A stretch of 64,000 bases of DNA from Nemopilema nomurai (GCA_003864495.1 ML133365.1:1433856-1497855); one strand, 5' to 3'. Counted from the first letter of the stretch, positions 22,249-35,418 are shown. A program made the numbers and translations. The notes: generated by a model from the sequence alone, not told the origin.

Positions 22249-24411
22249 TTACATAAAGTACTTCACAATACAATAACTTTTGAATTGATAAAACAGGGCT
22301 TTGGATGATTTTGTTGTTTGCACAGATATTGAAAAGCCTTCTTTCAAAGAGTTTCTTTCAATAACTGCTTCAGCAGCAACTTGGTTTTGGTTCTTCACTT
22401 CAACCACATGCTTCCTGAAATTGTCACGAAAACCATTTATACAAGGCAGAAGAATTGGCTCGTAGTGATGAATTGTGGTGTATTTGTAAGAAGAAAGCAT
22501 ATGAGAAAATGATTGTATGTGCTGGGGAAAACTGCACAATACAACCATACACACATACATATCACCAATTGTGACATATCACCAAAAAAAGTCAGTGGAA
22601 CCTACTTTTACAAGCCTGATGTCAATGATTTTGTTGTGCGTCTAATCCATAAAGGTATAAGAGCCATATTTAGCAGAGTGGCTTGGAGAATCACACCTTG
22701 CATCACCTCCCAGAATAATCTCCTTTCCTTTCAACTGTTCTATTATCTCCAAATGTTGTCGGTGATATTCATCATTGACAGCTGGGATTAGATAGATCTT
22801 CTGATGCCTGTAAAAAAAATTTGAAATGAATGGCACTCCAAGATGGTGCATCATCACTGATACCTTGGCAATACTGCTTCCATTCAAAAATACAGCTGCT
22901 GATGCAAGTAGATTACCAATGGGCAAATGTTGGTGGCATTTTTGGCTGTCCCAGGTAGTTTCATGTTCAGCTGCACAACTTACTGAAATCTTCACCATTG
23001 TCCTAATAATTGAGACAATTTTGGCAGTTGCAGATTTAAAACAACTAGGTACAAGGCATTACTGGAACAACGTGAGCAAAATGGTCTGTAGTATGAGAAA
23101 ATATCTATCCTTGTGGGCAGGCAAGGGTATTTGTGAGACATCTACTATTTCTTCATACTCAGTATCACTTTCATCACTTTCCTCTAAATCCCTCCCAAGT
23201 TCATCTGTTTCATAATCAGATTCTTCGTTTTCTTTTGTGCTCTCTGGGGTACTTTCCTGAGACAGTACATCATCATCATTATTGCAAAAACAGTGACAGT
23301 TGCATGAATCTGTTTGAACAGAGACATCAACACTTGTAACAACAGAATCTGTCATATCCACAGTAACCATAGCATCTATGCAATCAGTTGTCTCATAAAA
23401 GTTACGCTCTGTTTCAGCATTTGTACATGATTGATGTGATGCAAGTGCTGATTCAATAACCTGGTTAAAAATATTTTTACTCAATAAATTGTGAGTCAAT
23501 TTTGAATTAATATACATTTCTTGTTTATAGGTCAATAATTTACTTTCTATTTTGGTGCAGTATGATGCAGTGTAATGTAATATATGATTAAACAAAAATT
23601 TGAAATAACGCCCCCTGTCTATTAAACCCCCTTTTTCATACAAGAAATACTACAGTGTGAACTGCAATGATTTAGTCATATTTCATGGTGTATTTTGTCG
23701 TAATATTGCCAATTTCTTATTTCATGTGTTTCAGAGTCAAAATTTCTTGTCCAGTTCTGTCTTCAGCGTCTCTAGAATTTCTTGAGAATCATTGAGCGCA
23801 GTGTTTTTTTACATATGCCCCCCTCTCTAAAAGGCCCAATTTCTATTAAGCCCCCTCTCTCTAAAACCTCGAATACTAAAGAACCCGCAGGGGATGCTTA
23901 ATAGAGCTTTTACTGTAACTTAGTTATGACAAGGTATAAGAAACTTGTCTTGTACGTAGCGAGGTGTAATTTATTTATATACTGAAGACACTTCCGCACC
24001 AATGCCCCCGTTACAAAAAGGTCGTTTGCCACCCGCCCCCCTCCACGGTTTTCCCGATTGAATTAACAGTTGTAGTAAAAAATAAGACTTACTTCTGAAT
24101 GCATTCTTATTTTGCGGGCACCATATGTACGCCTTTCAACTTTGTTATATACAAATAACGCGGGGACAGCATCTGGCAAAGGTTCTGCTTTCATCGTTAC
24201 TTCCAAAGAGTTGTTCACAACAGGCGATCTCCGAAACGATTTATTTGTAAAATGAAGGGAGCAGACTCTGGAGTGTCGACTTGGTACAAAGTTTTATTTT
24301 GACCAGCCATGCTTTGACCTCTGGAAATTTATGAAATGAAATGTTCTTTCCATCGGCAGTGGTCGCAGTTCTTACTTTTGGTGTGCATCCGTAAGCAATA
24401 CAATGACACAT
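22249..24411 (-). pseudogene. THAP/Kolobok transposase, spliced, inverted copy (copy 2)
   Basis: The THAP exon runs 24411 to about 24096: MCHCIAYGCTPK, FHKFPEVKAW, a 1 nt slip near 24310, RVCSLHFTNKSFRR and LPDAVPALF, then a gaa/gtaagt donor. A second exon starts after an aaccag acceptor at about 23463 (VIESALASHQSC), followed by an Asp/Glu-rich linker. One stop at 23059-23061 then precedes the DDE domain: LPIGNLLASAAVFLNGSS, FFYRHQKIYLIPAV and IILGGDARCDSPSHSAKYGS (first catalytic Asp). After YTFMD the frame breaks and only NKIIDIRLVK-like remnants continue to 22249. The later catalytic Asp and Glu are not found. Exon boundaries match those of the copy at 60117-64000. Confidence 0.78.
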
Positions 24412-24716
24412 TCTATTACGATTTATACTTCTTTACAATAACAACCTAATGTCGAAAACAATTTGCAAAAGAATGGCCTGATAACTAACTTTGAATTCGT
24501 TTAGAAGCGTGTTGTAAACGTATACCAGTAGCAGCAATAACAATTTATCACAATCTACGTCACGGTGTTACGTGACTCATTTCCCGCCATAATTTGAAAA
24601 GGGGTTTTAAGTAGGAAAATGAAATCAGAAAGGTAAAATATTATAACAACACTCTCATACAGCATTTTCCTTTAAGTTAAAAGAAAAGAAAAGAAAAATT
24701 TGGCGCCAAAAGCGTG
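24412..24716. other. Upstream region of Kolobok copy 2
   Basis: Probable promoter and 5' end. It contains tacgtcacgg and ttacgtgact (half-CRE-like) near 24557-24575, but no convincing terminal repeat or TTAA boundary was identified. Confidence 0.3.
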
Positions 24717-25580
24717 TCACTTGTCCTTTAATGCAGATCTCTTGCATTCAGACACAAGTTTCTTGAACTTATTGCGCAATTGGACTCGGGTGAATGAAAT
24801 TTCTTCATCTCTTTTGGCTGCCCCCTTCTTCAATTCCTTCAAAATTTTAGCATACAGCTCAGAGTTTTTCTGGTTCTTTGTATTCTGAAATATCAGCCTT
24901 TTCCGAAAGTATTCACTTGACACAACAATATCAGCCATATCATTAAAGGTGCTTTCGTGCCATGCAGCTTTCCAGCCAGGTTTTTTAATTCTTTTCTTGG
25001 CCATGTTACCGAGGACCTCCTCCATCTCTTCTTGATCATCATCATGGACTTCCAGGTCAGATTCCAGTTCTATGTCATTTCCCTCTGGAAAATTTGCCCT
25101 GAAGAGAAAATGGAATACTTTGCAAGAAAAAGCTTGGATCAGGACAAAATGCTAGAATTTATTTTCCTCTAAATAAAATACTTTAGCTAAGTGAGGCAGG
25201 TTTTTTGAAGTGCTATATTATAGTATCAATAGTAGGTAAATATAGTAGTATCAATTATCATCAGGTCTTCATAATGTTTTTGATACAAACAGAACATGTA
25301 CTGCAGCACAATGGCAATGCATAATAACAATGTACCTCTCACTGTCACAACCGGAGACAACACTTGGACTTGCAGATCTTCCATTTATAGGTTTTTCCGC
25401 CAAGCCAAGGGCAGCGTCTGTGCATTCCTCACAGTAGCCAACACGCTTGGCAACAATCCACCCATGTATTTGGTTCGGCACATGACAGGCTCGACGTTTG
25501 ACCTAGGCCTTATACCAGCAGGAAGTGCAGATCCTAAGGTACCAAAGAGTGTCTCAGATTTTTCAAATTCCTCCTTCTCT
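24717..25580 (-). CDS. Cys-rich zinc finger plus SANT/Myb-like protein (copy 2)
   Basis: The C-terminal exon (about 25103-24717) follows a ttctcttcag acceptor. It reads an acidic stretch (ELESDLEVHDDDQEEMEE), then WKAAWHESTFNDMADIVV, YFRKRLIFQNTKNQKNSELY and QLRNKFKKLVSECKRSALK, a SANT/Myb-like three-helix module used for DNA binding. Upstream (25580-25300) the strand carries VMCRTKYMGG, then in another frame IVAKRVGYCEECTDAALG, resembling the second Cys pair of copy 1 at 16500-17440. The SANT exon is uninterrupted, the upstream part less so. The function is unknown; it could be a transposon partner protein or a lineage-expanded host family. Confidence 0.5.
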
Positions 25581-25599
25581 TGAAATTATACCCTCTCAA

Positions 25600-26062
25600 A
25601 AGTTGGCAAACAGTTTTTTATGGGGGCCCGAATGGTTCAAAAGTATCCCTTATTGATAGAAGTATACTTTTATTGAATATTGCAACGTTGAATTAGTAAA
25701 TGGCTTTTCAGTATTAAGTTTTGGCAATGCAATGAATTATACTTCTTTGCTTGCGAATTTAATAACCTGGCAACATTATCAGAATACACACTCTCAATTA
25801 ATTAAATATGCACCAAAACAATTATTCAAGTGTTTACTTTGATAATTTATTTAATGTGCACTTTGTTATTTAATTAAATGTTTTGCAATTAATGGAAGGT
25901 CTACTTTCAGAATTAATTAAAGGTCTACTTTCAGAGTTAATTAAATGTCTGCTCGGCGAATTAATTGTGTAGTATCCCAAGATGCAAACCAAGATTTGAG
26001 CACGGAAAAGGCCTAGCAGTGGCCTAAACATTTATCAGTACCTGACCCTTTTTTAAGCTAAA
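25600..26062. other. AT-rich spacer with 24 bp tandem repeat
   Basis: At 25886-25969 the unit aattaattaaaggtctactt plus tcag repeats about 3.5 times with drift. No gene is seen. Confidence 0.6.
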
Positions 26063-27560
26063 GTGATGCCTCGTCAAAGAAGGCACAATGGTTGCGTACT
26101 CAGGGAAAGGAACGAAAGAGGGTTGTCTGTTTTTCTTTGTATCTTGCAATCGATGTTGCGTATTTTCGTTTTGGAGGATGTTTTCTCAATCAACACAGAA
26201 GATTTGCAACAGTTGGAAGAGAATTTATTGGATTCATTTGCAACCCTCACTTTGCTGATCGAATATTTAAGCAGCAATGCTAGACCAACTTCCGGACTTC
26301 CTGTGGAAACAAGAGGAAGAGTCCTTGCACTCAAGAGAGACATTTCTGTTGTCATGGACTATATTTCGCAAATCATTCATAAAGAGCAGGCAGAGTTACA
26401 GCAACAAGAAGATGCATATCGTTCACAAAATGCAGGGGGCAGCTACAACTTTGGTAGACCATACTTGGATATAACCAGGGACCAGCTGGAACATTCAATT
26501 CACTTTACTTGGAAGCAAATTGCCAAATTACTAAATGTCAGTTATTTCACAGTCAAGCGACAAAGAAAAGAATATGGAATGGAAGAGAGCAGGTTTAGCA
26601 GCGTTATAGATGATGAATTTGATGCTATCTACGCCAATTTGACAAGCCAAGAAGGGTCAAGTTTAGAGACACCAAATCTTGGCAGGCGACCATTTATGGG
26701 TGCCTTAAGGAGTCGTGCAAAAAGGGTACAGCGTTGGCGGGTAAGCGAATGCATATGCCGAGTTAATCCGATCGGCTGTGCATTGCAGTGGCGATTGGTG
26801 ATACATCACCGCAAATACTTTGTCCCAACGCCTAATAGTCTTTGGCACATAGACTCGGCCCACAGATTAATCAGATGGAAGTTCGTTGTTCATGTAGCTA
26901 TTGATGTAGAGTGATTATTTACTGCAAATGTGAAAACAACAGCAAGGCAGAAACAGTTCTTGCATTGTTTGAGGACGGAGTTTCACGATGGGGTTTGCCA
27001 TCCTGTGTCAGAATTGATCATGGCATGGAAAACTATCTTGTGGGAATGTATATGATTGAGAGCAGGGGTACCAACAGAGGAAGCATTATCACTGGCTCAT
27101 CAGTCCATAACAGTCGTGTAGAACGTACACATCGAGATGTTTACTGTGTTGTGCTTATATTTTATGCAAGATTGTTTGAATAAATGGAGCATGATAACAT
27201 CCTTGACCCAATAAACGACAGAGAATTGCTTTCCTTTCACTGCATCTTCTTACCCCGAATCAACAAGTCACTGGAGGAATTTGTTGCAAAGATGAATAAT
27301 CGCCTATTATCAACAGAGATAAATCTGTCTCCAAGGGGAGCAAGGCATGCTGGAAAACATAAATTCAGATCATACAGCAATTGAAGATATTGAGAGCTAT
27401 GGGATTGATCCAGATGCAGCGCCAGTCTTGGAGGATATAGATTATCAAGTAAATTTAGACCCCCCAAATGCTCAAATAACAGAAGCAGGAATGCAACTTT
27501 GGCCAGATCAACTAGATGATGGTCTTTAGGGAGTAGGGTTATACAATGAATGTTTGAGGC
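26063..27560 (+). pseudogene. Integrase-core (DDE) transposase, IS3EU-like
   Basis: The start MPRQRRHNGCVL (26066) fits an N-terminal helical region (INTEDLQQLEENLLDSFATL). A helix-turn-helix follows (GRPYLDITRDQLEHSI, WKQIAKLLNVSYFTVKRQR). The integrase core has NSLWHIDSAHRLIRWKFV (first Asp). After a frameshift at about 26911 come GLPSCVRIDHGMEN (second Asp) and SSVHNSRVERTHRDVY (Glu). After a TAA at 27181-27183 the core continues ILDPINDRELLSFH and FLPRINKSLEEF. A further frameshift near 27340 leads to DSDHTAIEDIESYGIDP, then a TAG and GVGLYNECLRLL. All catalytic residues survive, but two frameshifts and two stops inactivate it. Assignment to IS3EU is from memory of the family; the retroviral-type integrase fold is the firm part. 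Confidence 0.72.
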
Positions 27561-30500
27561 TTCTACAAGAGTGAAAACTGACACCTTTCCAAGAAAGCTC
27601 ATCAGATAGACAGATTAAAATTAAGGCTAGAACGAATAAACACTGATATGAAAGATAATCCTGAATTAGACACTGGTAGGCGATTAGATTTTGATCCACC
27701 CATGATTATATACGCGCTTGAAGAATGGAGAACGTCTTACTTGAAGCCATCCATTATTCTTTAAATAAGCATTTTCCTCAAATTAAAAATGTTACTGCAC
27801 AGCAACTCGAGATTTTAAAGTCTATTCTCTTGGAAAAGAGAGATACATTTGGTCTTCTCTCCCCTTTCAAATAGCGCCATGTATCGCAGCTCAGTTGTGT
27901 TCGCAAGACGGGTTTTCCTGTCTTCAAAGGAAAGATAAAGTGATTTTTCTCCCTGTTGATTGCTATAATGAAAACACAAGCTGACTTTTTAAATAAATGT
28001 GGTATTCCAGCATGCTGTTTAAATGATTGTGACTTGGATGGAAATGGGCCTAACTCGATCAAGACACAGGTGTCAGAGGGTAACTTTCGGATTATTTATG
28101 GGACTCCTGAAGCTTGGACAAACAACGAACACTGCTAATGGCTGCGAATGAGGCACATTGTATTCCAAAATGGTACATAAATCATTATTAATTCTAAAAA
28201 CATTTGTATCATGGTATCACCTACAAACATTTACAACACAACGTTTCTCAGTTGTTATAAAAGCAGAATTTTAATATATTTCCAAAATGCATGTTTTCAG
28301 TACAAAAATACATGTTTTCTTTGCTAAGATAAATCAAATAAATCAGTTTTCAATGGCATTTCTTTGCTAATTTCATCAAATGTCCTTTGATCCATTTTGA
28401 AAAGTCTGTGATGCTAAGGCTTGATAAAAGGTTTCTATCAATGTCTTTGAACTGAGCATGCTCTCTTTCTTGCTTAATGAAAAATATTTCTTTTGTCGCA
28501 AGGTTATCCACAATTGTTTGAAAATCCTTTATTTTGTTTCTGATTTTGAGATGGCCACTTCGTATGGAAAGCAGAATGTGTTTGTCAATATTTTCCAAAC
28601 TTTTTCTATAAATGCAATTGCATGGGATTCCCTACTTGCAGTTTGTTTCATCTAAATTGACATCAACATTATATAGCATCTCTGTAGTAGGGGAATTCAG
28701 TTGCTCTAAGCGCAGATCACTGGGAATGTTTTTCCCCTTGCCACCTTTCCTATTTATTGTTCTGTTCCACACAAGTTGTTCTGCATGTGCTGGGGTAAGC
28801 AATGATGTAAATTTGGATATTAATTGAAATGCAGCGGATGCATACTTGTGGTGCCCATATGGACAGAACTATTCTTTCACCATCTCCTTCTTTCACAGCA
28901 TCTTCTAAGTTTTTTAGCAACATACCAAGGTTTAACCTTGCTACTGCATATGAATACTGATCATTTTTATATGCTACATCTCCTATTGACACATGTTGCA
29001 TTGACTGTGTACCTGCTTGAAAAATGATTCCATGGACCTTTAATTCATGGCTATCTCTAATCTTTCTGTATTTGTAGCGTTTTCTGCAACCAGAATATCT
29101 GCATTTTGTAGTGATTTCTTGATCAAAGACAGTTGTGTTGCTACAGACAGATGACAGCTGGATGCCAGGTTGAACAAGATCTTCCATCAGAATTTTTTGC
29201 ACATTCTCATCAAGCCATTTTTCTTTTTTTCTTTTGATGCAGTACATATCCCTGGACGGATTACTGCGTCTTCGATTTCATCCAAAGTCTTCAAGCCGAA
29301 GGTCTTCATTGCAAGTACAACCATCAATGCATTCGTTTCAAAGTTGAGAAACTCTTTACATGCACTGAAGTTACTCATAACATTGCCTCTTGCATTGTTA
29401 TTTTTTAGAAGATTCATGTTATATTTAATTGTACCAGGGTCTTGACCAGAATTGGGATGATAGAAGATATCGTACAGAACCTGAAAGCAAAACAGAAGCT
29501 AATATAAATATGCTGCCTAAATTTCCAAATTTTTCATTTAAGTAAATTATGCACCAGTAGGAATCAACTGTATTGTTGTTACTAGCAATAATCAATAGTC
29601 TGTTAAAACAACTATTGTTTTTTATATCAGATAACCTAAAAAATTCACACCAATAAGCAACCCATCTTCACAATCCCTTTTCATTTTAACTACTATTAAT
29701 AAAATGGTGAACAACATTCAAATGTCATTATAAGTGCTTCATATGACACAGTCAAGTAAAAGGACATATTTTATGAAACAATTCATATGAAAAGACTACC
29801 TGGTACATTTACAGAATAGCATGCAAGTCTTCATTCTTTGGAATTATTCCTCTCAAGCAAGCATAATCTGAATAACCTTCAGACAATGCACCTTGCAGAT
29901 TCCTTGCTCTTTCCTCTGTCAAATTATCTCTATCAAAAATATTTGTTGCACCACTTTCTTTTTCTTCTTGTCATCTTCATCAAAGTACTCAGTAGGGACA
30001 TACTTTTCCTGAATTTCTTCCATTATTTCTATCATCTCTGATCCAACTGACTCATTCTTCATGATCGAAATAAAGCGTACCTAGAAATAAAATTCTGAAT
30101 ATGAAATTTTGCGAGGATCCAGATCCACATGGATAGTTAGCATAAATTCAGGATTTTTCTTTATTAAATTCTTGTGGATAACTTGTAGTTTTATTTTAGA
30201 AGGACAGTGATGAAGTGATGGCAATTCTTTCGAGAATTTATGCACGTTTCCTTATTGCAAACTGAAAAAGACTGGAAAAATTGGAGATAAAACAACTGTT
30301 TCAAGCAAAATATATGAATTTGCATAGAATGTAGACAACATATAATGCACAATTACTTTCATACTCCACTTGATATCCAGTAAATATTTGTGCTGTATGT
30401 GATTTTCTACACAATTTCGGAAGTCGGCAAATGCTGGGATGTTGTCAGCAATTATTCGTGCTGCTAATGGAAGAAAGTGCATAAGTAACTTTGCATTATG

Positions 30501-31904
30501 TTCTGCTATTGGGAGAAAATCTTTAACCTGCAACTCTGAAATTGGCTTCTGCCGAAGTCATTGTCCAAGTCATGACCTGTAACTCCGTTCACCACACCCA
30601 AGTTATTGAACCAATGTATTGATCGATTTTGATTGTCTGATGCCATGTGCTACACATTGACAAAGAAATCTAGATTGTCCCCGATGATTTGGAAAGATCT
30701 TCTCAACATTTCCTTTCTTATCACATCCCTTTCCTCGATCATCTGCTCATATTTGTGAACTTATTCCAGGAATTTTTCATTGCTTAGTGTTTCACACTCT
30801 CTGTACACACTGGCAACAACCTCATCCTCATTTAACTTTTCTTTTCCACATGACTTTTCGTGAGTAATTATCCTTGTCACTGTGATATTATCAATAAATT
30901 GAATTGTTAGCCGTGATGTGGGGGAATGTGCCTGCATTTGAGGATGGGCATTATGCAGTTTCAAAGCCTGGAGATTCATCTTTGTGGTATGATTTTGTAA
31001 GTCCATAGCAAGCTGTTCGACATCAAATTTCATATCTTATATAAGCCTGTCATGATTTTCCCCTGCTTCCTCCAACTTTGCTAGGACTTGCTGGCGACTC
31101 ATTGTAATGCCAAAGATTGACAATCACTGATATGCCTGAGAAGATTATAAATTTTTCTGATAGGTTACTGTTTTCTATACATTCTTTACTCTTTTTTTAT
31201 GGACAGTCATTTTCCAATTGCGAACATTGTTTGATTTTTTAGAGGTGAAGTTAATACGCTATCAAGAAGCTTTTGTAAAAGGAACTACAAGAAAGTGAAA
31301 AAAGCTTTTAGCGATGCTTTTTGAAAGTTAGGGACTTTGAGAACAGTTCTTTTGAATGTCCCAATGTTGGAACTAACGGCAACTGCAAATAGAAAGAAGA
31401 GAAAGCATATAATAAAGTCTCTTGCTATGATAAAATACTCTCTTATCAGAGTATGTCAAAATCCTCCTTCCTGTGAAAAACGTTTCACAGTTGAGTCCGT
31501 CTTATCTTGCATGGGTTGTGGAAAGGTTAGAAAAAGAAAAGGAGCAATTTCCCAAAACGATAATTTATTGTCGAAGCATTGAAAATGTTTCAAGGGTTTT
31601 TACCTTCTTAAAAGAGGAGCTGGGAGACAATGCATATGACTCCGGATTAACAGAGAAAACAACAGATGCACTTTTGAGTGGCATGTACCATCGAAAAACA
31701 CGTGAAAAGCACAAGAGTTCTGTGTTAAAAATGCCTGTCGGAAAGCGATGGTTCTTCTAGAGTTGTTGTAGCAACAACATCTTTGGTGATGGGTGTTGTT
31801 ATAAAAGGTCTGGAATATGTTGTCCACTATGGCCCACCATTAGACATAGTCACCAGCTTGGAAAGGTTTCATCAATAATGAAAACTTATGCCAAGAGTTC
31901 TTAA

Positions 31905-34251
31905 TGTGGAAGACGACATTTATTTATCGACAGGTTGGTTCTTACATTTATTTGCTTCTAACAATTTGGTTGCCATTTGGCAACTACGGTCATTCATGGT
32001 CGAATTTGTTAAATGGGCCTAAGTATGTTTACAGTCGTGTTTCCTTGTCTTCTCGACGAATTTACAGAAACACAATGGTGATTTTTGCATTGTTGGACTG
32101 TTCCTTGATTTTTAAACTTTATATTTCAATTTCAGTTTATAAGTGATGGAGACAAGATGCAAAGTTAGATACAATCTTGAGGAAGCTTTGCAGTACGTGG
32201 TAACACCCAGGTCTGACTCAGATATTTCCGATCTAGAAGATGATGATGGTGAAGATCTAGATAAAATACAGTTAGAAAGGGAACCATGCAAAGTGTCATG
32301 TCTGATAATTGTGAAATTATCGAGGATGGAATTGAAGATGCAAGCCAAAGTGATGAGGTCAACAGCGGAATAGAAGGAAACAGTAGTGCAGCAACAAAGA
32401 AGCACTCTTATCGTTGGAGTAGCCGTAAGCCACCAGTGACAGATGCTACTTTTAGCGGCCCACAGTTTAGCTTACCTCCTGACAATTTTGATCAGCTTAC
32501 TCCACTATGGTATTTTAACCAGTTCTGGGATGATACCATGACCAATCAGCTGGTAGAGCCAACAAACTTGTATAGTGTCCAAAAGACTGGTACAAATATA
32601 CTGACCCACAAAAATGAAATTGAGCAGCTAATAGGGATTCAGTTGAAGATGGGCATAGTAAAAATGCCAAAATACAATAGTTATTGGGCAGGTGAGACAA
32701 AATACTCTCCTATTGCTGATGTTATGGCGTTAAACAGATACAGAAAGCTAAGACAGTTTCTTCATGCAAATGATAACTCTGAGAAGGACAATCCAGAGAG
32801 TAAAGGCAACAAGCTGTACAAGATTGATCCAATTCTTCAATCTTTGCGTGAAAATTGCCAAAAAATTGAGCAGGAAGAGTTCCAATCCATCGACGAGCAG
32901 ATTGTCCCTGCCAAGACAAAGTTTAGTGGGATAAGACAATACAATCCTAAAAAACCCCACAAATGGGGCTTCAAGAATTTTGTGAGAGCAGGTCAGAGTG
33001 GAATGATTTATGATTTTTCTTTTATACTGGAGCTGCTAGTGCTGGAGGTGAAAAAACCTCTGCAAAAAATGTTGTCTTAAAGCTCTGTGAGAATGTCTTG
33101 ACTGGTTGCAATTATAAAGTTTTTTTTGACAATTGGTTTGCAACGTTAGATCTTTGCCTGGTTCTCAAGGAAAGGGGCATTTTAACGACAGCCACTATCA
33201 GAAATAATCGTCTTGCTGGTTGTACTCTGAAAAGTGAAAAAGAGATGAAAAAGGATGGAAGAGGCAGCTTTGGGTTCCAAACAGACCAGAATACTGGGAT
33301 GGTTGTCTTGCGCTGGTTTGACAACAAGTGTGTTACACTTGTGTCAACATACCTCAATGTTGATGAAACAGTAAATGTTAAAAGATGGAATTCATCTAGT
33401 AAAACACATGTAGATGTTACCTGCCCAATGATTGTCAAGGCATACAACACATCAATGGGGGGTGTGGACCTGGCAGATATGCTGATAGCATTGTATAGAT
33501 GCAAGATAAAAACCAAACGATGGTATCTTGTAATCCTTTTTCATGCAGTTGACATTGCAAAAGTGAATGGCTGGTTACTCTACAGAAGATTTTGCTCTCA
33601 AATGAAAGTACCTTCAAAAAAAAATTGCCCCTTCTGACTTTCACAGCCAAAATTGCTGAAAGCTTGACAAAAGCAGGAAAGGCACTGACCAATCCATCAG
33701 TGGGCAGACCAAAAAGGAGTTCATCCCAAATGTTTGATGAACATCAACCGAAAAAGGGGAGAGCTCCAAAAACTGTCCTTCCAGATCCTGATTCAAGATA
33801 TGACCAGCTGGGTCACTGGCCTTACTATGATGAGAAGAAAAATAAATGCAGGCTTTGCAAAACGGGCTACAGTCGTGCATACTGTGAAAAATGTAAAGTG
33901 TGCTTGTGTCTCACTTCCAATAAAAACTGTTTTCGCGACTTTCACAATTTGTAATAGAGTCAATTTAGAACACTTTAGAACAGTACTATTTAGTGGATTT
34001 TAGCTCTGATTTACTGCTTTTGCATGGATGTATGATGTTTATAATGTTCTGTTGATTTTATGAAACATATCTATTTTTGTGTTTTCACCTTTGATGTCCA
34101 TAGTTGCCATACGGCAACCATTAAAAGACAATAGAATATAATAAATTTTTGAAAAAAAAATAATTTTTATTTTTAGATATGCATTTAGAGTGTAAATTAC
34201 CAGAAGAATAATTTTTTTCAAATGAATTTTGAATAATTGGACAGTAAAGGG
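31905..34251. mobile_element. piggyBac element inserted in the helicase gene
   Basis: TTAA at 31901-31904 and 34252-34255 flank the element, and removing it in thought with one TTAA restores the helicase frame (CQEFL|REALY). The right end reads ...ggacagtaaaggg|TTAA, a typical GGG end. The left end (tgtggaagacg) does not match it, so the left terminus has decayed or been rearranged. Subterminal palindromes ggttgccatttggcaact (about 31969-31986) and agttgccatacggcaacc (about 34103-34120) occur near both ends in inverted order, as in other piggyBac elements. Confidence 0.75.
32286..33954 (+). pseudogene. piggyBac (PGBD-like) transposase
   Basis: An acidic N-terminus (from 32143 or 32286) leads into DDE_Tnp_1_7: PLWYFNQFWDDTMTNQLVE, LKMGIVKMPKYNSYWAG and QSIDEQIVPAKTKFSGIRQY (first catalytic Asp). 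After a 1 nt slip near 33025 come VLTGCNYKVFFDNWFATLDL (second Asp) and YNTSMGGVDLADM (third Asp). After loss of one A in a poly-A run at about 33617 the C-terminal Cys-rich zinc ribbon follows: CRLCKTGYSRAYCEKCKVCL ending FRDFHNL. All three Asp residues and the Cys cluster are present; only two frameshifts separate it from an intact ~600-residue protein. Insertion into an already mobile gene shows it arrived later than the helicase. Confidence 0.9.
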
Positions 34252-35418
34252 TTAAGAGAAGCGCTGTACAGCAATTTTACAAAGAGTGGAATAAAACAGC
34301 CTAGTACAAAGCGTGATTGTTGCATATATTGCTATGGACAATGTAAATGTTTTGATGGTATGAACTGTGATAAACCACAGTTACCATTTAATGAAGAAGA
34401 CAACATTGAAAAAGATGCAAAATTTCAAATAATTTCGAAAAAGGAGGGGAACCTTCTAACAGCGGTTTTACAAGATCTCAAGTCAAGTGCAGAGCAAGAA
34501 TTTGCAGGATGCATTGCATTTGCTGACAATACCTGACAGGAATCTCTCAGTCAACCTTAAATGAAATCGAAGAAGTAGCAGAATACATCTCAAGTATAAG
34601 ATATATTTTGGAAAATACCTCTGTAATTTCAAAGACGCATGGATCTGACATACTTTTTATAATGAAATATTTGAGGACATTCCTGAAAATGAGATTGCCA
34701 ATGCAAGGATAATAAGTGTTGAAGAAGAAGTTCACCAAGCAATTCAGGATATTAGCTTTCTTGAGTCTGGCATGGAATTTATTTCTGATAATGAAGCTGA
34801 AACATCTTTCCATGATAATTCAGGTGTACTTAATGACTTTTTGAAGACATTGTTGAGTTTGAATTTTCTGATGCTAATGATGAAAATTAGTAATATGGAG
34901 TTTTTTGTCTAGTTGTAAATGATGATATGAGATGTTTTGATTGCAAATGATTAACTCATCATCTAAAAAGCTCTCTCTAACAATATGAAGTCAAAACCAA
35001 ATGAGTTGAACGTGATTGAGAGTCACAAACATTGGCAAAATTTACCTTCTAATCCCTAATCAGGGGCGGATCTAGGCAAAAATCTCACCGAAAATAGGGT
35101 GTGGTCTAAAGGGCGTGGTCGAATATTTTTACTTTATTTTTGCGCGTGCGCAGTGTAAATTTTAATTTTCACCGGCGCTGTTTTTAAAGCTTAAAACTAC
35201 ACAAATAAACACAAGCTCTGATGTCTATCTACAAAACTTGATTGGCTAACAAGAACCAACAAAAACTAGTGAGAAGAAGAAGCAAAATGTAACTGATATG
35301 AAGAAAATCAAAACAACAAATTTTACCTTATCAAGACCAATACTTATCAAGACCTTACCAAGCCGAAGCCCAAACAAAGAGCATTCCGAAAAACTTTGCT
35401 TCTTGTAATACTTGAGTA

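Larger units (their letters stand above)
27740..34890 (+). pseudogene. RecQ-like superfamily II helicase of a DNA transposon
   Basis: Exon-like block 1 (27740-28172): VTAQQLEILKSILLEKRDTF, IAIMKTQADFLNKCGIPACC, GNFRIIYGTPEAW and NEAHCIPKW (DEAH box with first Asp changed to Asn), ending at a GTACAT donor. Block 2 starts after ttttttag at 31243: KVKKAFSDAF, NVPMLELTATA (motif III), QFPKTIIYCRSIENVSRVF (motif IV), MYHRKTREKHKSSVL and IKGLEYVVHYGPPLDI (motif V). The GRAGRD region is lost. The frame CQEF|LREALYSNF is split at a TTAA by piggyBac (31905-34251). The C-terminal Zn-binding part DCCIYCYGQCKC and an acidic tail end with TAG at about 34890. Stops and frameshifts occur throughout. The 28173-31242 gap holds antisense DUF6589 exons. 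Confidence 0.75.

Noticed and set aside
33112..33880. Several minus-strand frames over 75 codons
   Set aside because: They are the antisense of the piggyBac transposase, whose catalytic and zinc-binding residues are on the plus strand.
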